From: an uncultured Oscillospiraceae bacterium
GTDB lineage: Bacteria > Bacillota > Clostridia > Oscillospirales > Acutalibacteraceae
NCBI GenBank assembly: GCA_900545655.1
Contig: UQZY01000044.1
Location: 1 to 12,588 of the forward strand
DNA length: 12,588 bases
Direction: 5' to 3'
Shown: positions 5,610 through 12,588 of the stretch, one piece after another
How positions within the stretch are numbered: the first letter of the stretch is position 1
How the letters are laid out: the number at the start of each line of letters is the position of its first letter
Translations under genes and position numbers: made by a program
Notes under the pieces: model-generated
What the model was told of the DNA's origin: nothing
The model's input: only the letters and a program-made list of their open reading frames with translations
Database searches by the model: none

Positions 5610-7154
5610 TTAATTTTGTTCGACTTTCTCTTCGGGCTTAGTTTCACCGGGAGTTTGAGGTAAAGTCGCACTTTCGGTCGGCTGACTCGTATCAGATGTC
5701 GCCGTAGTCTCCGTGCTCTCACTCGGAGCCTCTGTAGGAGGCTCTGTGCTCGGAGCAGGTTTTACGTTTTGAGAATAATTGCTCTTCTTTGTCGCGCTTC
5801 CCGTATATGAGTAGCTGTTGCCCTGCGGCTGTGAAGCCGTACTCTTCAAAGAAATCGGAGAGCTTCTCTCCTCCGAGAGATTGATATTTGATTTTCCGTA
5901 AAGAAGTATCTGGAGCTCATGAGCCGCCGCCTCATAGTCAATGAGCCATACGGACTGTCCGTTACCCGCCGTTCCGATTTTTCCGGTACTTTCGGTGGGC
6001 ATGGTCTCCTGAGAAATCGGGAACTTAAGCCAGCCGTTTGAAACAGCCTTTGATGCAAAGCCCAGCATTTCCGAATTGCTCATGCTTGTCTTTACGTTCG
6101 GTAAAAGTGTATTGATTGCGTTATTTACCTTTGAAACCCCGGCGTCCTTAAAACTCGTCATAACTGCCGATATAACTCTTCTTTGGCGCTCGGTTCTTCC
6201 GACGTCAGAGTCAAGCTTCCTTATGCGACAAAACATAAGAGCTTTTTCGCCGTTAAGATGATTCATTCCGGCTTTGAAGCTTACGGGGTTTCCCGTAAAC
6301 GTCCACTCACGCCATGTGTTGTTGAGATATGTTGCCTCTTTTTCGGTAACGTTAACGTCAACTCCGCCGAGCGCATCTATAAGCAGCGGAAATGAATCGG
6401 TATCAACCATAACATAATCGTCAATTTTAATCTTATAATCGTTTTCGATAGTTTCAACAAGACACTTGACTCCGCCTTTTCCGTATGCCCAGTTAAGCTT
6501 TCCGAAGCTCTCCTTCTTCCCGTTCGGAGAGATATACGTCCAGCTGTCCCTGTAGAAGGACACCATGGAAACGGTCTTTGCTTTTTCGTTCACGGAAATA
6601 AGCATCATTGAGTCCGTAAGTCCGTCTCTCTGTCCCACAAGAAGAACATTTTTGACATAACTCGCGGACATCTTCTTGCCGCCGTTTGTAGCCCATTTTT
6701 TAAGATAGTCATTGAGCGATGTAGCATCCGTGATACTGTCCATATCCTCTATGTTGATATCTTCGTATGTTATACCCTCGTCTCCGTCAAAGTCGTCTCT
6801 TTTTATAAGGGAAAGCTTTGACCAGACAAACACGCCCGTGATTATCGCAAGAACCAGAATAACGGCTACAATGATGATAATAACCTTCTGAGCCTTTCCT
6901 CTTCTCGCCCACCAGTTCTTTATGCGGCTTGAGAGAGGAAGCTTCTCTTTTTCGGTATCGTCGGATTTTTCGTCAAAAACTTCATCGGAACTACTGTCGG
7001 AAATATCCTCAAAAAATTGCTCCTGTTCCGCTGTAGAGATATTTTCTTCGTCCGGCGTTATATCCTGCCTTTTATCATCATTTTCTTCTTCATTTAATGC
7101 TTCAAGGTATATGCTGAAATCAATCTCATCTTCATTTCTTTGTTTCTTATTCAT
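5610..7154 (-). CDS. LCP (LytR-CpsA-Psr) family cell-wall protein
   Basis: A 514-residue type II membrane protein. LCP enzymes move glycopolymers such as teichoic acid or capsule from a lipid carrier to peptidoglycan on the outer face of the membrane. Residues 1-88 form an acidic cytoplasmic region and 91-112 a single membrane helix after a WWARRGKAQK positive cluster. The LCP domain spans about 168-340. It shows NVLLVG (169-174), SFYRDSW (199-205), GGVDVNV (263-269), and the Arg/Asp cluster FCRIRKLDSDVGRTERQRR (308-326). The arginine of the usual RSDTMM motif is not seen; the protein reads GQRDGLTDSMM. Residues about 468-514 are a Ser/Thr/Pro/Glu tail, probably a disordered wall linker. The gene begins 41 bp after gyrA with no terminator between, so it is likely the operon's last gene. 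Its ribosome binding site is weak, suggesting low translation. Confidence 0.92.
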   Translation of the reverse strand: MNKKQRNEDEIDFSIYLEALNEEENDDKRQDITPDEENISTAEQEQFFEDISDSSSDEVFDEKSDDTEKEKLPLSSRIKNWWARRGKAQKVIIIIVAVILVLAIITGVFVWSKLSLIKRDDFDGDEGITYEDINIEDMDSITDATSLNDYLKKWATNGGKKMSASYVKNVLLVGQRDGLTDSMMLISVNEKAKTVSMVSFYRDSWTYISPNGKKESFGKLNWAYGKGGVKCLVETIENDYKIKIDDYVMVDTDSFPLLIDALGGVDVNVTEKEATYLNNTWREWTFTGNPVSFKAGMNHLNGEKALMFCRIRKLDSDVGRTERQRRVISAVMTSFKDAGVSKVNNAINTLLPNVKTSMSNSEMLGFASKAVSNGWLKFPISQETMPTESTGKIGTAGNGQSVWLIDYEAAAHELQILLYGKSNINLSEERSSPISLKSTASQPQGNSYSYTGSATKKSNYSQNVKPAPSTEPPTEAPSESTETTATSDTSQPTESATLPQTPGETKPEEKVEQN

Positions 7155-7195
7155 AGGAATTTACTTATCACACCAATCTATAAAGAGTAAGTCAT

Positions 7196-9748
7196 TTATT
7201 CCCCGGCTTTTTCTTCTTCGCTGCTTTCTTCATTGTTCTCCGTTGTAACAATCTCCTGCTTTTCCCATTCTTCTCTTATGGAAGCAAGCGTAATGAGCTT
7301 ATCTTCTCCCGTAATTCTCATTACCTTAACTCCCTTTGCGGGTCTTGCTACACAATTTATCTCCTCGGAGGCAATTCTTATGATTATTCCGCTTGAGGAA
7401 ATCATAATTATTTCATCCTCCGGTTCAACAACACGAATGGCCGCTACCTTGCCGTATTTGTTTACCCTGTAGTTGAGAAGCCCCGAACCGCCGCGCTTTT
7501 GTACTTTATAATCCGACGGAACACTTCTGCGACCGTATCCTGTTTCGGAAACAGTGAGAATTGTGGCATTCTCCTTTATGACGTCAAAGCCTACAACCTC
7601 ATCATTTTCTTTCTTGAGCGTGATTGACTTAACACCGCGTGCCGTACGGCCGAGAGTTCTGGCGTCCGTTTCATTAAAGCGAATACTCATGCCCTCCTTG
7701 GTTGCGACAATAAGGTCATCCGAACCGCTTGTAAGTCTTACCCACGAAAGCTCGTCGTCTTCATCGAGGTTTATGGCGATAAGGCCGCTCTTTCTTACAT
7801 TTTTATAGTCAACAAGAGGTGTACGTTTTATTATACCCTTCTTTGTCATCATGCAAAGATATTCTTCGCCCTCAACCTCAGGTACACGGAGCATTGAGGT
7901 TACTTTTTCGCCCGGCATGAGAGGAAGAACATTTACGATGTTGGTTCCCTTACTCTGTCTTGACGCCTCCGGAATCTCATATCCCTTTATTCTGTAGGTA
8001 CGTCCGAGATTTGTAAAGAACATGACAAAGTCATGGGTGGAACACGTAAACATGGTTTCCGTTACATCGTCTTCCTTCTGCGTCATACCGGAAATACCGC
8101 GTCCGCCTCTGTGCTGTGTCTGATACTCTGTTGTCACCATTCTCTTGATATATCCCATGTGCGTAAGAGTCATAACGCATGCCTCTTCGGGGATAAGGTC
8201 TTCGATATCCACTTCACCGGATACATTGCAGATCTCCGTGCGGCGATCATCGCCGTATTTATCTGCGATTGCCTGTGCTTCCTCTTTTATGAGGGTGAGA
8301 ACCTTTGACTCATCTGCGAGAATATCTTCAAATTCCGCAATTTTTTCATGGAGATTTTCAAGCTCATCCATGATTTTTTTGATTTCAAGTCCGGCAAGCT
8401 GACCGAGCTGGAAATTTACAATTGCCGTTGCCTGCGGATCATCAAATCCATACTTTTCTATAAGGGCGAGCTTTGCCTCCGCTTTTCCGCCCTTTGTATG
8501 TCTTATTGTGTCGATTATTTCATCGACAATATCTATTGCCTTTGCAAGACCTTCCAGAATATGTGCGCGCTCGACCGCTTTTTTGAGGTCAAACCTTGTG
8601 CGCCTGGTTATTATTTCTTTCTGGAAGTCAATATACTGCTCAAGGATTTCCTTAAGAGTAAGGATTTTCGGCTGCCCGTCAACAATTGCGAGATTGATTA
8701 CACCGAACGAGGATTGCAGCTGCGTATACTGAAATAACTGATTGAGAATAACGTTCGGATTTGCGTCTCTCTTCAGGTCTATCGAGATATACATGCCGTG
8801 CATGGACGAATAGTCGTTTACGTCGGCAATACCCTCTATCCTTTTTTCCTTAACAAGGTCCGCAATACTTTCAATAAGTCTTGCCTTGTTTACGGTATAC
8901 GGAATTTCCGTGACCTTTATCTCATAGCGTCCGTTTGGCTTTTCAACGATTTCCGTACGAGCGCGGACAGTTATTTTTCCTCTGCCTGTTCCGTACGCCG
9001 CCCTTATTCCGGAGCGTCCCATTATAATACCCGAAGTCGGGAAGTCCGGTCCGGGGATATGCTCCATAAGCTCGGGAAGCCCAATATCCGGATTATCTAT
9101 GACTGCACACATTCCGCTGATAACCTCACGGAGATTGTGCGGCGGAATATTTGTAGCCATACCTACGGCGATACCCATTGATCCGTTTACAAGCAGGTTC
9201 GGATAACGCGAGGGCAGGACCGTCGGTTCCTTAAGACGGTCATCATAGTTTGACATAAAGTCAACTGTGTCCTTATCGATATCCTGTAGCATACGGAGAG
9301 ATATCTTACTCATCCTTGACTCAGTATAACGGTATGCAGCCGGCGGATCTCCGTCGATAGAACCGAAGTTACCGTGTCCGTCAACAAGAGTGTATCTCAT
9401 CGAAAACGACTGAGCGAGACGTACCATGGCATCGTATACGGACGAGTCACCGTGCGGATGGTATCTACCGAGAACGGAGCCTACCGTGTCGGCGCATTTT
9501 CTGTACGGCTTGTCCGGAGAAAGGCCGTTTTCAAACATAGTATAAAGAATTCTTCTGTGTACAGGCTTAAGTCCGTCTCTTACGTCCGGAAGCGCTCGCT
9601 GTATGATAACCGACATCGAGTAGTCGAGGAAAGATTTTCTCATTTCATTGTTGAGATCTACTGCAACGACCTTGGACGTTTCGAGATTTTCACGAAATTC
9701 CTGTTCTTTTTTCTTCTGCATCTCAGCAGACATTTTTTTAAGAGACAT
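7196..9748 (-). CDS. gyrA: DNA gyrase subunit A
   Basis: The 850-residue DNA-cleaving subunit of gyrase, which with GyrB introduces negative supercoils using ATP. The catalytic tyrosine is Y141 in AAYRYTESR. The quinolone region HPHGDSSVYDAMVRLAQ (97-113) keeps S102 and D106, matching E. coli S83 and D87, so the sequence predicts a quinolone-sensitive enzyme at these sites. The GyrA box that marks true gyrase rather than topoisomerase IV is at 545-551, reading QHRGGRG in place of the canonical QRRGGKG. A C-terminal beta-pinwheel follows, ending in an acidic tail. The N-terminus carries about 20 extra charged residues. GAGGAGG overlaps the gap after the gyrB stop and lies about ten bases before the ATG, which decides this start over the ATG five codons later. 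Confidence 0.98.
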   Translation of the reverse strand: MSLKKMSAEMQKKKEQEFRENLETSKVVAVDLNNEMRKSFLDYSMSVIIQRALPDVRDGLKPVHRRILYTMFENGLSPDKPYRKCADTVGSVLGRYHPHGDSSVYDAMVRLAQSFSMRYTLVDGHGNFGSIDGDPPAAYRYTESRMSKISLRMLQDIDKDTVDFMSNYDDRLKEPTVLPSRYPNLLVNGSMGIAVGMATNIPPHNLREVISGMCAVIDNPDIGLPELMEHIPGPDFPTSGIIMGRSGIRAAYGTGRGKITVRARTEIVEKPNGRYEIKVTEIPYTVNKARLIESIADLVKEKRIEGIADVNDYSSMHGMYISIDLKRDANPNVILNQLFQYTQLQSSFGVINLAIVDGQPKILTLKEILEQYIDFQKEIITRRTRFDLKKAVERAHILEGLAKAIDIVDEIIDTIRHTKGGKAEAKLALIEKYGFDDPQATAIVNFQLGQLAGLEIKKIMDELENLHEKIAEFEDILADESKVLTLIKEEAQAIADKYGDDRRTEICNVSGEVDIEDLIPEEACVMTLTHMGYIKRMVTTEYQTQHRGGRGISGMTQKEDDVTETMFTCSTHDFVMFFTNLGRTYRIKGYEIPEASRQSKGTNIVNVLPLMPGEKVTSMLRVPEVEGEEYLCMMTKKGIIKRTPLVDYKNVRKSGLIAINLDEDDELSWVRLTSGSDDLIVATKEGMSIRFNETDARTLGRTARGVKSITLKKENDEVVGFDVIKENATILTVSETGYGRRSVPSDYKVQKRGGSGLLNYRVNKYGKVAAIRVVEPEDEIIMISSSGIIIRIASEEINCVARPAKGVKVMRITGEDKLITLASIREEWEKQEIVTTENNEESSEEEKAGE

Positions 9749-9765
9749 TTTTCTTTCCCCTCCTC

Positions 9766-11829
9766 TCAGACATCAAGATTCTGTACGTATTTTGCGTTCT
9801 TTTCAATGAATTCACGACGTGGCTCAACCTTATCTCCCATAAGAATTGAAAAAGTTTCGTCCGCTTCCATCGCGTCTTCAAGATGAACCTTAAGCATTAT
9901 ACGTGTTTTCGGATCCATTGTTGTTTCCCACAGCTGTTCCGGGTCCATCTCACCGAGACCCTTGTACCTCTGTATATCACAGGAGCCGCCCAGCTCGGAG
10001 ATTTTTTCATCTCTTTCCTCATCGGAAAAGGCATAGAAAAATTTCTTTCCCTTTGAAACCTTGTAAAGAGGAGGCTGTGCGATATACACGTGCCCTTCCT
10101 CAATAAGAGGCCTCATATAACGGAAAAAGAACGTGAGAAGAAGAGTCCTGATATGGGCACCATCTACGTCGGCATCCGCCATAAGGACTATCTTATTGTA
10201 ACGAAGCTTTGAAAGGTCAAAATCCTCTCCGATTCCGGTGCCGAGCGCCGTAACAACCGGTGTAAGCTTATCATTTCCTATAACCTTGTCAAGTCTTGCT
10301 TTTTCAACGTTCAGCATCTTTCCCCAAAGAGGAAGGATAGCCTGATACTGTCTTTCTCTGCCTTCCTTTGCGGAACCGCCGGCGGAATCTCCCTCGACGA
10401 TATACAATTCCGTAAGCTCGGCATCCTTATCCAGACAATCCGCAAGCTTTCCGGGAAGTGAATTTCCTTCAAGTGCCGTTTTTCTTCTTGCAAGGTCTCT
10501 TGCTTTTCTTGCTGCCTCTCTGGCACGCGATGCGTCGAGTGCTTTTGAGAAAATAGCTCTTGCAACAGATGGATTTTCTTCAAAATACTCCATGAGCTTG
10601 TCATAGACAGTTTTTGAAACGAGCGGGGTCATCTCGGTATTTCCGAGTTTTCCCTTTGTCTGTCCCTCAAACTCCGCCTCCGTAAGCTTTACGGAAATAA
10701 CAGCAACGAGGCCTTCACGGACATCTTCACCGGAAAGCTTTTTGTCACCGTCTTTTAAAATATTGTATTTCTTTCCGTAGTCATTGAAGACACGGGTAAG
10801 CGCAGTTTTAAAGCCTGTTTCGTGGGTACCTCCGTCGATGGTACGAACGTTATTCGCAAAGCTATAAATTATTTCATTGTAGCTGTCGTTATAAGCAAGA
10901 GAAATATCTACTTCTCTGTCACCCTTAACGGAATTAAACGAGATGGGAGTATCATGGAGCGGAGTAAAGCCGCGTCCTGCTATGATGTGTTCAACAAAAG
11001 AGGTTATACCGCCCTCATAGCAATAAACCTCCCTGTGTTCTTCCTCTTCTCTGCTGTCCGTAAGTGTAATCTTAAGTCCGGCATTGAGGAAAGCCTGCTC
11101 GCGAAGTCTTTTTTCAAGAACGTCAAATTCATACTCCGTAGTTTCCTGGAATATCTCGGGAGATGCCTTGAAACGAATGAGAGTACCTGTTTCTTCTGTA
11201 TCTCCTGTTATTTTAAGGTCGTCTACAGGAACACCCATCTCAAATTTTTGATAATGTACGTGTCCCGCCTGCGAAACTTCTACTTCAAACCACTCCGAAA
11301 GAGCATTTACGACAGACGAGCCTACGCCGTGAAGACCTCCGGATACTTTATAGCCCGAACCGCCGAATTTTCCGCCGGCATGGAGAACCGTAAGGACAAT
11401 CGTGACAGTGGACACACCCATTTTTTCATTTATTCCAACCGGAATACCACGTCCGTTATCCCTTACTTCAATTATGTTTCCCGGTAAGATATTGACTTCG
11501 ATATGTGTACAGTAGCCGGCAAGAGCTTCATCTATTGAGTTATCCACAATTTCGTAAACAAGGTGATGAAGACCCTTCGGTCCTGTTGAACCTATGTACA
11601 TACCCGGACGTTTACGAACAGCCTCAAGTCCTTCAAGGACCTGAATCTGATCCGCACCGTATTCTTCGGTAACAACGGTATCCATTGTTTCAACGTCGTC
11701 AAATTCCCCTATTTGAGCCTCCAACAAAGTCTCTTTTTCCTCAGCAAGGATTTCTGCGCTTTTTTCCTCGGAAGTTTCTGCTGTTTCCTCCGTGTCTAAA
11801 AGCTCCGGATTTGTGTTTTCAATATCCAA
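9766..11829 (-). CDS. gyrB: DNA gyrase subunit B (probable TTG start)
   Basis: The ATPase and TOPRIM subunit of gyrase. Residues are numbered from the ATG at 11844 (692 aa). GHKL ATPase motifs are EIVDNSIDEALAG (E98, N102), VRDNGRGIP (D129) and GGLHGVGSSVVNAL (169-182). The QTK loop is at 395-397. TOPRIM motifs are VEGDSAGG (E484) and DADVDGAH (D557, D559, D561). RYKGLGEMDPEQLW and the ending KYVQNLDV are typical. I place the start at a TTG (11829, 687 aa), because GGAGG lies eight bases before it and remB ends two bases earlier. The ATG at 11844 overlaps remB and has no ribosome binding site. An acidic segment of about 57 residues precedes the conserved EYGADQIQVLEGLEAVRKRP start, which is longer than in most GyrB proteins. 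gyrA follows after 17 bp. Confidence 0.97.
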   Translation of the reverse strand: MDIENTNPELLDTEETAETSEEKSAEILAEEKETLLEAQIGEFDDVETMDTVVTEEYGADQIQVLEGLEAVRKRPGMYIGSTGPKGLHHLVYEIVDNSIDEALAGYCTHIEVNILPGNIIEVRDNGRGIPVGINEKMGVSTVTIVLTVLHAGGKFGGSGYKVSGGLHGVGSSVVNALSEWFEVEVSQAGHVHYQKFEMGVPVDDLKITGDTEETGTLIRFKASPEIFQETTEYEFDVLEKRLREQAFLNAGLKITLTDSREEEEHREVYCYEGGITSFVEHIIAGRGFTPLHDTPISFNSVKGDREVDISLAYNDSYNEIIYSFANNVRTIDGGTHETGFKTALTRVFNDYGKKYNILKDGDKKLSGEDVREGLVAVISVKLTEAEFEGQTKGKLGNTEMTPLVSKTVYDKLMEYFEENPSVARAIFSKALDASRAREAARKARDLARRKTALEGNSLPGKLADCLDKDAELTELYIVEGDSAGGSAKEGRERQYQAILPLWGKMLNVEKARLDKVIGNDKLTPVVTALGTGIGEDFDLSKLRYNKIVLMADADVDGAHIRTLLLTFFFRYMRPLIEEGHVYIAQPPLYKVSKGKKFFYAFSDEERDEKISELGGSCDIQRYKGLGEMDPEQLWETTMDPKTRIMLKVHLEDAMEADETFSILMGDKVEPRREFIEKNAKYVQNLDV

Positions 11830-11830
11830 A

Positions 11831-12100
11831 TTAAAAACCTCCATCTAAAGATTTGGTTGAAAAACGTTTTATTAAAGTTGTCGGTGACAACTGAGATATA
11901 TAAACTTTTTCATTTCCGTTTTTATTGCAAACAACAAATGATTTCGGAAGCTCGGTTGATACATTGACCACTTTTTTCTGTTTTTCCGCTTCTGCAAGAT
12001 ACTTTCTTGTATGCTTTGAAACGGTTGTGTTGTCGATATCAAATATTCCGACTATTTCATCTGTTCTCACTACTGTGTATTGGCCTAGGTGCAGGAACAT
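11831..12100 (-). CDS. remB: Extracellular matrix regulator RemB (DUF370 family)
   Basis: A small protein of 89 residues. Its relatives, RemB of Bacillus subtilis and the related DNA-binding RemA, activate biofilm matrix genes; this gene sits between recF and gyrB in many Bacillota. The N-terminal MFLHLGQYTVVRTDEIVGIF is the family hallmark. It is followed by a TVSKHTRKYL helix and LPKSFVV. A GTG at 12115 would lengthen the protein by five residues, but the GGAGG ribosome binding site lies inside that extension and just before the ATG at 12100, so the ATG is chosen. The start overlaps the recF end by 16 nt. The gene's last codons (LDGGF) carry the GGAGG that serves gyrB. RemA-like DNA binding is family knowledge, and target genes cannot be seen here. 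Confidence 0.9.
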   Translation of the reverse strand: MFLHLGQYTVVRTDEIVGIFDIDNTTVSKHTRKYLAEAEKQKKVVNVSTELPKSFVVCNKNGNEKVYISQLSPTTLIKRFSTKSLDGGF

Positions 12101-12588
12101 ATCTTTCCTCCGCACATTTCAAATATTTTTCCGTTTTTTGTTTTCAGTATGGAAGACGGCTCGCAGCAGGTTATGAAAACCTGCCAGTCATCTATGTGAT
12201 TCAAAAGATAATCCTGTCTGCTGTCATCAAGTTCGCTCATAACATCATCCAAAAAAGCGATTGGCTGCCTGCCGGTTATTTTTTTCATAACCGCAGCTTC
12301 GGATAATTTTAAAGAAAGAGCACAGGATCTCTTCTGTCCCTGCGAGGCAAACGCCTTTGCGGAAATACCGTCAAGTTTTATAAGAATGTCATCCTTATGC
12401 GGACCGAGAGAGGTTATCCCGTTTCTGATATCTTCATCTCTGCATTTTTTAAGCTCGTAAAGAATTTTCTCACGAAGCTTTTCATTATCCTTTTCTTCAT
12501 ACGAAAACGGGGAATCATACTCAAGAGAAATCTTTTCCTTGCCGCTTGAAATACCCTCATATATGTTTTCAAGAAAAGGTTTTATCTC
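12085..12588 (-). CDS. recF: DNA replication/repair protein RecF, C-terminal part
   Basis: The last 167 residues of RecF; the 5' end, including the Walker A region, lies beyond the right edge. RecF is an SMC-like ATPase that helps load RecA at gapped DNA. Visible motifs are ITSLGPHKDD, the ABC signature ASQGQKRS and the Walker B/D-loop segment PIAFLDDVMSELDDSRQDYL. The C-terminus contains CCEPSS and ends CGGKICSCT, with more cysteines than is common. The frame is open from the window edge to the TAG at 12085-12087. In most Bacillota dnaN and dnaA lie upstream of recF, so these are expected just past the window. The 16-nt overlap with remB suggests translational coupling. Confidence 0.95.
   Translation of the reverse strand, partial: EIKPFLENIYEGISSGKEKISLEYDSPFSYEEKDNEKLREKILYELKKCRDEDIRNGITSLGPHKDDILIKLDGISAKAFASQGQKRSCALSLKLSEAAVMKKITGRQPIAFLDDVMSELDDSRQDYLLNHIDDWQVFITCCEPSSILKTKNGKIFEMCGGKICSCT

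Noticed and set aside
11540..11548. Perfect DnaA box TTATCCACA inside gyrB.
   Set aside because: It encodes part of the conserved EIVDNS ATPase motif and is a lone copy, so coding constraint explains it.
1..12588. Mobile elements, CRISPR arrays, tRNA or rRNA genes, toxin-antitoxin or phage-defence genes.
   Set aside because: No transposase, integrase, regularly spaced repeats with unique spacers, tRNA-like fold or defence domain was seen in any region.

Overview
The window reads as chromosomal DNA of a low-to-mid-GC Bacillota of the class Clostridia. The order recF-remB-gyrB-gyrA, the LCP and AI-2E proteins, strong GGAGG ribosome binding sites and TTGACA/TATAAT-like promoters all fit that. 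I cannot name a genus. There are ten protein genes and I saw no tRNA, rRNA, CRISPR array or transposase.

Left block (1 to about 3.3 kb). Positions 1-415 carry no gene but look like an origin or origin remnant: three perfect DnaA boxes plus one variant at 38-106, a perfect 18-bp palindrome at 269-312, a terminator hairpin at 322-358, and a tandem set of AT-rich ~13-mers at 360-423. Next come tyrS (minus strand) and, divergent from it, a two-gene operon of unknown role: a NifU/IscU-like protein followed by a 'GGGtGRT' protein. The operon has a near-consensus promoter and a terminator-like hairpin in its leader.

Right block (about 3.35 to 12.6 kb). A perfect bidirectional terminator separates the GGGtGRT gene from an AI-2E-family membrane protein (minus). 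A dCMP deaminase gene (plus, TTG start) diverges from that gene and ends at another bidirectional terminator. The rest is one tightly packed minus-strand operon, recF (3' part)-remB-gyrB-gyrA-LCP. It joins DNA repair, biofilm regulation, DNA topology and cell-wall polymer attachment; its junctions overlap or nearly touch, except a 41-nt gap before the LCP gene.

The main anomaly is a break in codon use inside the GGGtGRT gene, between about 3294 and 3345. Left of it, TTA, CTA and TCA codons are almost absent, AGA dominates Arg and GGC dominates Gly. To the right, TCA, CGT, GGT and GCA appear at once and match the downstream genes. In addition, the DnaA-box cluster lies at the left edge, whereas recF-gyr order predicts dnaA and oriC beyond the right edge. 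Either the window joins two genomes (assembly chimera or recombination within a conserved gene), or it is a real locus with an odd layout. This should be settled before any synteny is drawn across 3.3 kb. The most interesting biology is the uncharacterised NifU-like/GGGtGRT pair.
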